DNA of 59,214 nucleotides from NIOZ-UU13 sp049287505 (GTDB taxonomy: Bacteria > Planctomycetota > Phycisphaerae > Sedimentisphaerales > Anaerobacaceae): the NCBI GenBank assembly GCA_049287505.1, contig JBAQFY010000352.1, positions 1 through 59,214 on the forward strand, read 5' to 3'. The first letter of the stretch is position 1. Every line of letters starts with the position of its first letter. The translations under genes and the position numbers were made by a program. Under the pieces are notes generated by a model that saw only the letters and a program-made list of their open reading frames with translations, searched no databases and was not told the origin of the DNA. Below are positions 26,480-34,530 of this stretch, one piece after another.

Positions 26480-27895
26480 CTAAGAGCCGTTTAGTTCGAC
26501 CGGATATTTCTGCCAGGGAACAGCGCCTGTTTCAATAATATGATTGCGCAGAGCGGCAAAGAGATTTCGATACATTCTGTGCTTTTTGTCCAGGGGATGC
26601 TGCTCCTGCGGGTCGTCCTTGAGGTTATAAAGCTGCATCGGTTCAAAAGGACTATTCTGGACGAGCTTGTAATCGCCATAGCGTGCAGCGTAATAGGCTC
26701 GTCCGCCATAATTGCCTCCTTCACGACGCACCCAGAACAGGAAGCGGTCTTCGGTGGGCTGGTCCTTAGCGAGCAGCGTCTGCAGGATGCTTCGGCCATC
26801 AATCTTGTGGGTTATATCAGCGTCCGCTACCTCGCAAATAGTCGGAAACAGGTCCATAGTGAGGGCGAGGCGATTGCTTTGTGAGCCGGGTTTTATTCTG
26901 TTCGGCCAGACGGCGCACATTGGCACGCGGATGCCACCTTCATACATATCCTGCTTACCTGCTCTTAAAGGCCCGTTGTTAGCTCCAACATTAAGCTGGC
27001 CGCCGTTGTCGGAAGTGAAGATAACGAGGGTGTTGTTACTTAGGCCGGACTGTTTTAAAGCGGTAATCACTTTGCCGATACCATCGTCGAGATGTTCGAT
27101 TAGTGCAACGAGCTGTGCGCGTTTGTCACCGATGTTGGGCTGGCGGTTCCTGATGCGCTGGAGCCAGTCATCCGGTGGCTGGATTGGTGTGTGCGGGGCG
27201 TTATAGGCAAGGTACAAAAAGAACAGCTCTTTCAAGTTGGAACGCTGGTGAATGTAATCTATCGCCCACTGCGAGAACAAATCGGTAGCATGACCTTTCG
27301 GGTCGATTTCTTTATCGTTGCGGCGCATATAGTTATTGCCGTGGCGACGATGGTTGTAGTAGTCGTCCATCATATCACCGAGGAAGCCATGGAAGTAGTC
27401 GAAGCCTCTTTCGTTAGGTGTATTTGGCGATTCCAGGCCGAGGTGCCACTTACCAATGATTACGGTGTGATAGCCGGCTGGTTTAAGCAGCTTCGGCAAC
27501 AGTACCGCCTGCGGAGCAATATACCCCCAGTTATTTGTCAGGTTTGTACGGATAACGCCCGGGACGCCGACAAGGTCGGGGTATCTGCCACTCAAGAGCG
27601 ATGCGCGTGTCGGTGAGCAGACAGGACAGTTGGCGTAAAAGTTATTGAACCGCATACCGGATGCAACGAGCTTGTCAATGTTGGGGGTTTTCATATCCTT
27701 TGCGCCGTAGCTCGACAGGTCGCCGTAACCGAGGTCATCAACAAGAATCATAAGTATATTCGGCCTGCTAATTGCTGTTTTTTCTCTGGCCAGCGCACAG
27801 CGGGAGATTGTGAACGATGCCGCTGTTGTATAGATGGCTTTTAGAAAAACCCGGCGATTTAGCTGATAATTGCATGTGTAGTCGGGTTTGTTCAT
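26480..27895 (-). CDS. Tat-exported type I sulfatase
   Basis: A 471-residue arylsulfatase-like enzyme. I start it at the ATG at 27893-27895, which follows AGGAGCAGAAA; longer in-frame starts lack a site. A Tat-type signal (NRRVFLKAIYTTAASFT) leads to the sulfatase core: DDLGYGDLSSYG with metal-binding Asp53-Asp54, and C93-S-P-T-R97, the CxPxR site that anaerobic or aerobic maturases turn into formylglycine. GKWHLGLE and TSDNGGQL supply further active-site residues. It should remove sulfate esters from polysaccharides outside the cytoplasm. It is co-oriented with the FAD oxidoreductase. Its presence inside a phage packaging operon is odd. Confidence 0.88.
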   Translation of the reverse strand: MNKPDYTCNYQLNRRVFLKAIYTTAASFTISRCALAREKTAISRPNILMILVDDLGYGDLSSYGAKDMKTPNIDKLVASGMRFNNFYANCPVCSPTRASLLSGRYPDLVGVPGVIRTNLTNNWGYIAPQAVLLPKLLKPAGYHTVIIGKWHLGLESPNTPNERGFDYFHGFLGDMMDDYYNHRRHGNNYMRRNDKEIDPKGHATDLFSQWAIDYIHQRSNLKELFFLYLAYNAPHTPIQPPDDWLQRIRNRQPNIGDKRAQLVALIEHLDDGIGKVITALKQSGLSNNTLVIFTSDNGGQLNVGANNGPLRAGKQDMYEGGIRVPMCAVWPNRIKPGSQSNRLALTMDLFPTICEVADADITHKIDGRSILQTLLAKDQPTEDRFLFWVRREGGNYGGRAYYAARYGDYKLVQNSPFEPMQLYNLKDDPQEQHPLDKKHRMYRNLFAALRNHIIETGAVPWQKYPVELNGS

Positions 27896-27947
27896 ATTTT
27901 CTGCTCCTATCTTGCTGATATACCTGCTGGTAGATAACAAAGGACAT

Positions 27948-28011
27948 CTTATTATACTTTCGTATAACTTGCGAATTCTTATTATACTTTTTGGCGGAAA
28001 AGTATAATAAG
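27948..28011. promoter_or_regulatory. Three copies of a 13-bp motif, two forming a hairpin
   Basis: CTTATTATACTTT occurs at 27948-27960 and 27978-27990, and inverted (AAAGTATAATAAG) at 27999-28011. The last two make a perfect 13-bp stem with an 8-base loop directly beyond the stop of the TOPRIM gene and about 85-115 bp upstream of the sulfatase start. It could be a terminator-like structure or an operator array for the sulfatase gene. Each minus-strand copy also contains TATAAT. Confidence 0.5.
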
Positions 28012-28020
28012 ACCGACAGC

Positions 28021-28683
28021 TCAACTGTCTTTGCGGTTTCTTGCAAGGAAAAAGTGATTTGTCAAATCATCCGCTTGCGATTGTATAAGCTCGATCCCTT
28101 GGCGAAGCTCTTTACAGTTAGAAACGATTTTGCCGGTATCAAGATGATTTATGAAGTTCCCAGCTTTCTTGCCTTTAGTATAAGTTTTGCCATACCTTTC
28201 AAACAATCTTTGTAAATGCCGATAGCCGAACTTCTCGGGTGGCCTAAAAGCTTTTGGATTCCTTTGGGATCTTGGAACTTTTATGTATTCGTATATTCCT
28301 TCGATGTCGTATAAGAACCATGATTCTATTTGTTGTGTTGCTCTGATAAGGTTAATGCTCAAAATGTTCTTTATATTTTCATCTTTCACGTACTTTCTGA
28401 TTTTCTTGATATCAAACTCAGGAACTTGACCATACCTTGAGTCTCTATCAAAACAACAGTATACTCTAATTTTCTCATCTCTGTGTAGTTGAACATAATC
28501 CACAATGCTGTTGATAACCTTTTTGTTTATGTTATATACGCCTTGGAGATTTTGTATTGTTGTTCGACATTCCTTTATAAAACTATTCTTAATTCGCTTA
28601 TAGAAAAACATGTCTGTATCACCTTCAACAAGTAAAAGCGATATTGGTTTTTTGGCAAGATTGCTCTGAGCCTCCCTAACCAT
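28021..28683 (-). CDS. TOPRIM-like nuclease candidate paired with an ATPase
   Basis: A 220-residue protein with a TOPRIM-like pattern: a conserved Glu in ISLLLVEGDTDMFFYKRI (about residue 20) and a DxD in VYCCFDRDSRYG (about 77-79), then LIRATQQIESWFLYDIEGI. This resembles the DUF4435/RloB-like and OLD-type nuclease halves that act with RecF-like ATPases. It begins five bases after the ATPase stop, so the two are one unit. By analogy it would cleave nucleic acid or nucleotides when the ATPase senses phage. The exact family cannot be settled from sequence alone. Confidence 0.6.
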   Translation of the reverse strand: MVREAQSNLAKKPISLLLVEGDTDMFFYKRIKNSFIKECRTTIQNLQGVYNINKKVINSIVDYVQLHRDEKIRVYCCFDRDSRYGQVPEFDIKKIRKYVKDENIKNILSINLIRATQQIESWFLYDIEGIYEYIKVPRSQRNPKAFRPPEKFGYRHLQRLFERYGKTYTKGKKAGNFINHLDTGKIVSNCKELRQGIELIQSQADDLTNHFFLARNRKDS

Positions 28684-28688
28684 GGAAT

Positions 28689-29927
28689 CTATCCTTCCCT
28701 GAAACCCTGGAAGTCGCTTGCAAGCAGTTCACCAAAACTAATTAGATTTTTGTTGAGATATTCTCGTAACTGTCTGGAGTTCTTGACTTTCTCGAAATGT
28801 GTGGCACCAGATTCATCAACGACCGCAACGTTAACATCTTCTGGCCTAATCCCATTAAGTATATATGGTGAATGGGTTGTTATCAACACCGGACAGTCGT
28901 CAGAATGATCCTGTAAGAAACGAAGAAGCTTTTCAACTGCGGCTGGATGCAGACAATTCTCTAACTCTTCCAAACATAGAATTGGACCTCTTGCATTTTT
29001 TGAAAATAACGCTTCAAGTATGGCTATAACAAGGAGAGTGCCATCAGAGTATTCCTCAATAAAAGAAAATTGATCACCTGTACGTCTAATAAGGAAATAT
29101 CTCATCCTTTTTGATAGTTGTTTTTTCCCTTTTTCCTTGTTAGGTGGTGTCTTGACTTGAACCTCAAAAATTATATCTTCTAAGTTCAAAATATCACAAA
29201 GGCTTTCTCTAAACAATGTGTAGTACTTCGCTTCTTCTTTTATATTGTCTAAAACAAGCGATAAATCAAATGAAGATACTCTAATACCATCGATAGGTTT
29301 TTCCTCATCTATATCTCTGCGTAATTCCGTTGGTGAAATCGCGAAAATTCGTGCCATTCCAATCGAATTTATTGATTTCACAAATGTTTTTAACTCAGGA
29401 GGCAAGCCCTCAAAATCAGGATATAGGGAGTTTATAGCTAACAAAGATGAATTATTTCCCATTATCTTGTATTTTTTTCCAATAACTTCAAGGTTTTTTC
29501 CGTGTCGCCAAATGTACTTTCTGGCAGGCCCTGGCTTAGATGTCACTTTTGCCGAAAGGATTTCTGAAACGAAAGTCCCATTCTTGTTTTCTGAATCATC
29601 GCATTGGACCTTTACTTCGTAGTCAACTAACCAATGTTCACGATTCTCTGTTGTTTCGAAAGCCATACCGATAGTCATTGGCTTATTCTTATGCTTTTGC
29701 AAATGACATATGGAAGAATCAAGTGTTAAACGTGGTGTAAGACCATCCAGGATTCCTTTTCTAAGCTTTTCATCTCCAAAACACATAGGCCAGAGTATTT
29801 GAACAGCTTCGAGCAGATTCGATTTGCCGCTGTTGTTCGGGCCAACCAACACATTGAAATCGCCAAAGTTTACAATGCAGTTTATCAGGTTCTTATAGCC
29901 ATCAACTCTTATTTGTTTGAGTTTCAT
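28689..29927 (-). CDS. RecF/OLD-like AAA ATPase
   Basis: A 412-residue ABC/SMC-type ATPase: Walker A in FNVLVGPNNSGKSNLLEAV (about 27-40), a signature-like SDGTLLVIAILEALF (about 300), Walker B in GPILCLEELENCLHP (about 320) and an H-loop in VLITTHSPYIL. The middle is divergent, as in defence-linked ATPases (OLD, AbiL, Gabija-like). It has no nuclease domain of its own; the TOPRIM-like gene follows within five bases. Together they look like a two-gene anti-phage module carried in the phage packaging operon. It lies 120 bp downstream of the small-terminase candidate on the same strand. Confidence 0.8.
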   Translation of the reverse strand: MKLKQIRVDGYKNLINCIVNFGDFNVLVGPNNSGKSNLLEAVQILWPMCFGDEKLRKGILDGLTPRLTLDSSICHLQKHKNKPMTIGMAFETTENREHWLVDYEVKVQCDDSENKNGTFVSEILSAKVTSKPGPARKYIWRHGKNLEVIGKKYKIMGNNSSLLAINSLYPDFEGLPPELKTFVKSINSIGMARIFAISPTELRRDIDEEKPIDGIRVSSFDLSLVLDNIKEEAKYYTLFRESLCDILNLEDIIFEVQVKTPPNKEKGKKQLSKRMRYFLIRRTGDQFSFIEEYSDGTLLVIAILEALFSKNARGPILCLEELENCLHPAAVEKLLRFLQDHSDDCPVLITTHSPYILNGIRPEDVNVAVVDESGATHFEKVKNSRQLREYLNKNLISFGELLASDFQGFREG

Positions 29928-30048
29928 AATTATGTCCTCAGATAAGCTTAATTAGCCTCGAATCACCCAATATATCGACATTTTTTGCATAATTCAATAC
30001 GAAAATAGGTATAATTAGTTCAAATTCAAGTAAATTTTTCCCCTTTTT

Positions 30049-30489
30049 TCAAGAATTTTCACGGTTTTCTTCAGCTAAGACAGCTAATAATCTGCTGGCA
30101 GCCTGTTCGGTAAGTGAGGTGGACTGCGGAGTATCGGTGGATTGAGGTTTACCTGATGGCTGAGTTTTCCTGTTGGCTGTGAGGATTGGCATAGAGATTA
30201 TATCCAAACAGGCTTTGCGAGCGGTTTCGGCTTTGTCGGATTCCGTAAGCTGAATCAGCTTTGCCGCCGCTAAGGGAGCATACCTTGCAATCAAAACAGC
30301 GCTTTGGTGATAAGCACCGGCTATACGCTTCTCGAACTGCTCGGTAAAATCATCGTCATTCTGCCATTTGTTATAGAGCCACCTGCTAACCTTGTGCTTA
30401 TCCAGGATTGCCTGCTCGTCGAGCTCGCCATTGAACATGTCCTCTATTACTGCAAGCTGTCTTTTAGTCAATTGCTTTGCTTTTGGCAT
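30049..30489 (-). CDS. Terminase small subunit-like protein
   Basis: A 146-residue protein. I start it at the ATG at 30487-30489 (AAGGAACAG upstream); a GTG 42 bp earlier is possible. The N-terminus holds a helix-turn-helix as in phage small terminases (LTKRQLAVIEDMFNGELDEQ, HKVSRWLYNKWQNDDDFTEQF), followed by helices with FEKRIAGAYHQSAVLIARY and AAAKLIQLTES and a Ser/Thr/Gln-rich tail. Small terminases recognise phage DNA and load the large subunit. Its position after the ParB-like and DNA-binding genes supports this. Its natural partner is displaced to 21.4-22.9 kb. It could be another HTH protein of the same packaging type. Confidence 0.65.
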   Translation of the reverse strand: MPKAKQLTKRQLAVIEDMFNGELDEQAILDKHKVSRWLYNKWQNDDDFTEQFEKRIAGAYHQSAVLIARYAPLAAAKLIQLTESDKAETARKACLDIISMPILTANRKTQPSGKPQSTDTPQSTSLTEQAASRLLAVLAEENRENS

Positions 30490-30701
30490 CTGTTCCTTAG
30501 CCCCCTTCTCTGATATAGACTGCTCGGTCACCTCGAATGGTTTTGGGCCTGTCGAACGTAAACCGTTTATACAAGTTATACAAGGAACCCCACCTAATAT
30601 TGGGTGTTAGCAGCGAGCTGTTAATTAGTGAGTAAGGTATGGGATACAGAAAGTTAACAAAATCAACGTATTAGCTACTCGCCAATTAACTACAGTGGAC
30701 T

Positions 30702-31076
30702 TCAGGATTTTTTCTTGCGTCGCTTGCGAGGACGAGATTTGATGGCTTTGAGATAGCTGTTTGTTTTTCTTAGGCCCAGCTGTCGTGCTTTGGTTTTTAC
30801 AGAGCCTGCAGACCGGCCAAGTCGCTCGGCCAGCTCTTCTGTTATTGTATTCGGGTAAACTTTCGCAAGCAGTTTCATATCGCCCTTGGACCAATAGCGG
30901 TACACGTCCGTTTTTATCCCGATATCATACGCTTTTTGTCTGACGGCAGTCAAAGGCCGATTAAGCCGCTCAGCTATCTTCTTTGTGTTTCCGTGCGGAT
31001 ATAGTTTTTTGAGCAGCTTAATATCATCCTTCGTCCATGACCACGGGCCTTTGATGAGCTTCTTTTTCTTCGCCAT
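30702..31076 (-). CDS. Small basic protein with two Myb/SANT-like helix units
   Basis: A 124-residue, very basic protein. Two similar units are visible: WSWTKDDIKLLKKLYPHGNT with KKIAERLNRPLTAVRQKAYDIG, and YWSKGDMKLLAKVYPNTITE with ELAERLGRSAGSVKTKARQLG. Each has the Trp-led three-helix form of Myb/SANT or gene-regulatory HTH modules found in phages and plasmids. The ends are Lys/Arg-rich. It probably binds DNA, perhaps with the terminase or as a regulator of the minus-strand operon. It lies between the ParB-like and the small-terminase genes. Confidence 0.6.
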   Translation of the reverse strand: MAKKKKLIKGPWSWTKDDIKLLKKLYPHGNTKKIAERLNRPLTAVRQKAYDIGIKTDVYRYWSKGDMKLLAKVYPNTITEELAERLGRSAGSVKTKARQLGLRKTNSYLKAIKSRPRKRRKKKS

Positions 31077-31243
31077 TGCACAACCTCGTTATATTAACTA
31101 CTTTCTATTGACTATTTATTACTATCCATTCTCCGCAGTCCCCCCGCTTTCTTGCGAAAGCATGAAGGAGACGAAAGACAAATTTGATTCCAAATGCCAA
31201 CTTCTTTTTCAATAGTCAATTTTCAATAATCAATTCTCAATTG

Positions 31244-32014
31244 TCAATAGTTATTTTGTGTCTTTGTATCAAGTTTTAAGTTTAGAAACTGCTGGGCTAT
31301 ATATGTAAGAGCCGCTGCATTTTTTGCTGCTTTTGTAGAACTGATTGAATCTAATCTGATTGCCTCCCCGTCATGTGCAGCCATAGGACTTTTGCCCGAC
31401 GGCGATTGGTGCTGGACTTGTGCAAGCGATAGTGCGTTCTCGATAGTTTTCTGTTGCTTGTCGTTTACAAAGAACACCAGCGGATTTAAGATTTTCGGTT
31501 TGCGATTCTCAACAGCCTTTCGGCAATCGGAAATCTTCAATTCGGTTAAACGTTCAATCTGGCCTGCGCGGAGCGGCAGAAGTTTTGCGAGCTTGCCGAC
31601 TTCCATTCGTTGATTTAGCCGTTTCAACAGTGCCAGTTTCTTCTCAAGGATGTCCGAGCCGCCAAGACGATTGAGCGTGGCAAGCAGTATGTCAGCGTCC
31701 CGGTCGCCGATGTCCCAGACTATTGCGTCAGCGGTTTTATAGCCAAGCTCTCGCAAAGCTTGCCAGCGATGATGGCCGTTGATTATTTGAAAACGCGTTT
31801 TTCCGTTATCATCTGGATTTCTGCTTGCACAGGAATGACAATTTTTCTGTGTGCAGGGCCGAACCACCAATGGCTCATATCGGCCGGTCCGCTCTATATT
31901 GCGAACCAGCTTTGCAAAGTTGGTCTTGCTCATTCGGTTAGGATTGTCCGGATGAGCAACGAGCTTATCAAGTGCTATCTTTGAAACTCGATTCTCGATT
32001 TTCGTTTCTTGCAT
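31244..32014 (-). CDS. ParB-like nuclease-domain protein with a repeat-derived insert
   Basis: A 256-residue protein with an N-terminal ParB/sulfiredoxin-like domain: VSKIALDKLVAHPDNPNRMS, EPLVVRPC, then FQIINGHHRWQALRELGY. The GHHR motif is the usual CTP/phosphate-binding box. Such proteins occur beside phage terminases, where they act as DNA-binding or modification factors. Between VVRPC and GKTRF a peptide TQKNCHSCASRNPDDN interrupts the normal strand-to-strand link; it is encoded by an intergenic-type repeat (31808-31840) also present at 37.28 kb. The C-terminal part is helical and unrecognised. It lies 57 bp downstream of the GNAT gene in one operon. Confidence 0.75.
   Translation of the reverse strand: MQETKIENRVSKIALDKLVAHPDNPNRMSKTNFAKLVRNIERTGRYEPLVVRPCTQKNCHSCASRNPDDNGKTRFQIINGHHRWQALRELGYKTADAIVWDIGDRDADILLATLNRLGGSDILEKKLALLKRLNQRMEVGKLAKLLPLRAGQIERLTELKISDCRKAVENRKPKILNPLVFFVNDKQQKTIENALSLAQVQHQSPSGKSPMAAHDGEAIRLDSISSTKAAKNAAALTYIAQQFLNLKLDTKTQNNY
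31808..31840. repeat. REP-like repeat inserted in frame
   Basis: CATCTGGATTTCTGCTTGCA followed by CAGGAATGACA. This is a form of the widespread CTGGATTCCTGC...GGAATGACA repeat; a close match (CTGGATTCCTGCTTGCG) is at 37278-37294. It contributes the peptide CHSCASRNPDD to the ParB-like protein. Confidence 0.6.
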
Positions 32015-32071
32015 TACCGATTCACTTTTCCTGATTCTCTACGAACCCCCCACACCTGACGGAAGCGTGCT

Positions 32072-32845
32072 TTACATCATAGGTGACTTCCGCTTCGCTC
32101 CATCATCGAGCATTGATAATTCGACATCGGATTTTGGATTGAACCAGATGTAATAGACAGGCTTGGCGGTAAGCTTGCTCAATATATATCTCATTCGCTT
32201 CGTGCCGGTCTGCATATTCCGGCGGCAGCCGTAGCTCTGCAGAAAAGAGCTGATTTGGCGCTCAATGAATTCGGCCTGGGCGCCCCCTAATTCGGCGAGC
32301 TTTCGCTGTACTTTTTCTGCATCGACAAGCTCCGGGTTTTCTATCCCAATCATACTAAACGCTTCTATAAGCTGAACACATCTTGCAGGCATTTTGGCTG
32401 TGTAAGCAGTCATTCCCGCTTTTTCAAAGAAAGGATTGACCAGTCCCATCACCGCCATCGCCTCGATGATGGGCACATTCATTTTTGGCGTAGTCTTTCG
32501 CACTAATCTGCTCGCTAAACCCAGCCCACGGAACCTGGGCTCGATAACGACTCTGCTGATACAGCGAATGTTCTTGTTGATAAGCGCCAACCGTGTGCTC
32601 CTGTCGAAGCCGACAAAGAAATTGTCCGTAGCAACATTTCGGAGCTCCAGCCCCGGGACCGGCATCGAGTAAACTATAACTCCCATGGCTTTTGTATGTA
32701 GCGTTCCCCCTACCGGTTTCAAAGCAAAGATGCGCTCGAAAGGCCCCAGCCGACTATCGCGGTAGTGATAATGTGCAAGCTGCTTGTAATCATCAAGACA
32801 GCCGGGGATAATTTGTAACCTTCTGCAAACAGAGCACTCTTTCAT
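32072..32845 (-). CDS. GNAT-like acetyltransferase, COG2401 type
   Basis: A 257-residue protein. An N-terminal zinc-like CSVCRR is followed by HYHYRDSRLGP, then the GNAT fold: MGVIVYSMPVPG, ISRVVIEPRFRGLGLASRLV (acetyl-CoA binding region R-x-x-G-x-A/G) and IEAMAVMGLVNPFFEKAGM. The C-terminus has MRYILSKLTAKPVYYIWFNP. This matches the acetyltransferase half of the COG2401 ABC-ATPase/acetyltransferase fusion as I recall it; the ATPase half is encoded separately at 36117-36764. First gene of the minus-strand phage operon, 75 bp downstream of the mirrored leader. Its substrate is unknown. Confidence 0.65.
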   Translation of the reverse strand: MKECSVCRRLQIIPGCLDDYKQLAHYHYRDSRLGPFERIFALKPVGGTLHTKAMGVIVYSMPVPGLELRNVATDNFFVGFDRSTRLALINKNIRCISRVVIEPRFRGLGLASRLVRKTTPKMNVPIIEAMAVMGLVNPFFEKAGMTAYTAKMPARCVQLIEAFSMIGIENPELVDAEKVQRKLAELGGAQAEFIERQISSFLQSYGCRRNMQTGTKRMRYILSKLTAKPVYYIWFNPKSDVELSMLDDGAKRKSPMM

Positions 32846-32920
32846 TTTTCCTTTGGGGGTTTTCAGATTGAATACCCTGACAAATGGTCAAGTAATATAG
32901 TAAATTATTTAGCCCTCCCC

Positions 32921-33068
32921 CCATAATTAGAGCTATCTGCGGATTTGATGCGAAATTTGATGGATTTTTCGGGTGGCCAATTCACCTAAGTACTTATTTA
33001 GAAATGAATAAAAAATTTTTCAAAAATTCTAATTTCTGCTCGCAGGTATCAGCGGATTTGATTGAAAT
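32921..33068 (-). repeat. Left arm of the mirrored operon leader
   Basis: Read on the minus strand this matches 40596-40743 on the plus strand. Identical blocks are GCAGATAGCTCTAATTATGG (32940-32921), TTTTTTATTCATTTCTA and CGCTGATACCT. It includes two copies of an operator-like motif, TTTCNATCAAA followed by CCGCWGATA, at 32934-32956 and 33047-33068. The 20-bp block ends 75 bp before the GNAT start. Confidence 0.8.
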
Positions 33069-33176
33069 TCCTGAGATATTCCTGTGGCAAGCAGGAAGAG
33101 CAGCCTAATTGAAAAGAATTTTGTTATTTAGCCGATTTAAGCATTAAAACAGGCTATTTTCTTGATTTTCTGCAAT

Positions 33177-33333
33177 TTCCTATTGTACGTGTTTAGCCCG
33201 AAAATGTAGGTTTTTGGCCGGAAAACGGCAGTCATTACCAAATTCAGGTGTTTTTTAGGCTCTTTGGAACCACAAAAACCTCGATAGACGTCTAAAATCG
33301 CCGTTTTTCCTGGCTAAACACGTACTTCCTATT
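33177..33333. mobile_element. MITE-like element with 8-bp target duplication
   Basis: A 141-bp element (33185-33325) with perfect 14-bp terminal inverted repeats, GTACGTGTTTAGCC and GGCTAAACACGTAC. It is flanked directly by TTCCTATT on both sides (33177-33184 and 33326-33333), the mark of an 8-bp target-site duplication. It has no coding capacity. Its parent transposase family is not identified. Confidence 0.85.
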
Positions 33334-33420
33334 TAGGAAATTAATTCTAAACAAGAAAATATACTGTTGACAATTTCTTGAAATTACGATATATCCTATA
33401 TAGGAAAATAGCCATATTTA
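33326..33420 (+). promoter_or_regulatory. abiE promoter with palindromic operators
   Basis: TTGACA (33367-33372), 17 bases, then TATATC (33390-33395). The -10 region overlaps the perfect palindrome TCCTATATAGGA (33394-33405). A related TTCCTATTTAGGAAA lies at 33326-33340 and a half-site ATTTAGGAAAAA just before the start codon. AbiEi antitoxins are known to repress their own operon through inverted repeats, which fits this layout. Confidence 0.65.
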
Positions 33421-33432
33421 GGAAAAACAAAC

Positions 33433-34530
33433 ATGAGAGTTACAGAAAGAGAAATGATTCAATATTTGCAAAGAGCAGGCTATCAATATGCGCCCTTAAC
33501 AATAAAAGGCTTTGAGGAGCAGGTTCTTCTGCCACAGGGATATCAAGCTGACGCAATCATAGAGTTCTCGATTCAAGATGGGCCCTGCTTTGAAGCCTTG
33601 GTAGAGATTGTACCTGTACCCACGCCAAAGAATATTCTTGAGAAGTCCCGACTTCTTTTTGATTATATTAGTAAAACAAACAAGCCGAATATCGTACCTT
33701 TGATAATAGCTCCCTATATTGGCAAAAGACAGGCTAAGATGCTGGCCGATACAGGTATTTCGTGGATAGACATATCCGGCAATATGTCAATTAGAGTTTC
33801 AAATCAGATATACATCGAACATACAGGTCAAAAGAATCGTTTCCCCGACACTGCACCGATTAAAAAAATTTTTCAGGGTACATCTTCCCTTGTAAGCAGA
33901 GCCTTACTTCTGAAACCGGAAGGTTTTTCATCTCTGTATGAATTGGTTGACTTTATCAATGAGCGTAATGCCAACATAACATTATCGACAGTCTCGAAAG
34001 TTTTAAAATCTCTTGAAGAAGAACTGTTGATAGCAAAAAGTAATAAGCTTATTTCTGTAAATGAAAAAGAAAAACTTCTTGAGAGACTTAAAGAAGGCTA
34101 CATTAATTCCACAGAACGAAAGTCGAGGGAAACATACAGGTTCGCAACTGAGAGCACTAAAAAACTGTTTTTTGATTTCTACCAGAAACAATTAGGTTAT
34201 GTAGCTTGCGGATTCTATGCAGCGCAAATAAAAGGCCTTGCACTTACAGACCAAATAACGATATTCGTAAAAGACATAGAACAAGTGAGAATGTCCGCTA
34301 AGCAAAATTGGATTAGAATTACTCCTGATGCTGAATTTGGTAACGTTAGCATAACAGAGGTTAAGGACCCTGGTGTTTGGTTTAATGTTCCTTTGCCTAT
34401 GTACAATCGTGATGTTGTTGTCGATGACATAGAATTATATCTTGAGATGATGGTTGATACACCAAGAGGCCCAAAGATTGCCGAACAATTAAAGCGTCGT
34501 ATTTTAGAAAAGGCCGATATCAGTGGATAG
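33433..34530 (+). CDS. AbiEi-like antitoxin/autorepressor of a type IV toxin-antitoxin pair
   Basis: A 365-residue protein. The N-terminal half has a predicted mixed fold with APYIGKRQAKMLADTGISWI, then DISGNMSIRV and YIEHTGQKNRFPD. A winged-helix segment follows (about 165-200: YELVDFINERNANITLSTVS, KVLKSLEEELLIAKSNK). The C-terminal part (SVTEV-type GNVSITEVKDPGVWF, DDIELYLEMM) matches the AbiEi layout. Antitoxins of this family repress transcription and counteract a nucleotidyltransferase. The next frame, overlapping by eight bases, encodes such an enzyme but is broken. Operator-like palindromes lie just upstream. The family assignment is from general resemblance and from the partner. Confidence 0.7.
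   Translation: MRVTEREMIQYLQRAGYQYAPLTIKGFEEQVLLPQGYQADAIIEFSIQDGPCFEALVEIVPVPTPKNILEKSRLLFDYISKTNKPNIVPLIIAPYIGKRQAKMLADTGISWIDISGNMSIRVSNQIYIEHTGQKNRFPDTAPIKKIFQGTSSLVSRALLLKPEGFSSLYELVDFINERNANITLSTVSKVLKSLEEELLIAKSNKLISVNEKEKLLERLKEGYINSTERKSRETYRFATESTKKLFFDFYQKQLGYVACGFYAAQIKGLALTDQITIFVKDIEQVRMSAKQNWIRITPDAEFGNVSITEVKDPGVWFNVPLPMYNRDVVVDDIELYLEMMVDTPRGPKIAEQLKRRILEKADISG

Larger units (their letters stand above)
32846..33432. other. Control region between divergent GNAT and AbiEi genes
   Basis: In order: leader of the minus-strand phage operon with the mirrored repeat arm (32921-33068), a MITE-like element with target-site duplications (33177-33333), and the promoter and operator palindromes of the abiE pair (33326-33420). 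No coding sequence. Confidence 0.7.

Noticed and set aside
33185..33325. The 14-bp inverted repeat as a transcription terminator or RNA hairpin.
   Set aside because: The arms are over 100 bp apart, have no U-run, and are flanked by an exact 8-bp duplication, which fits a mobile element better.
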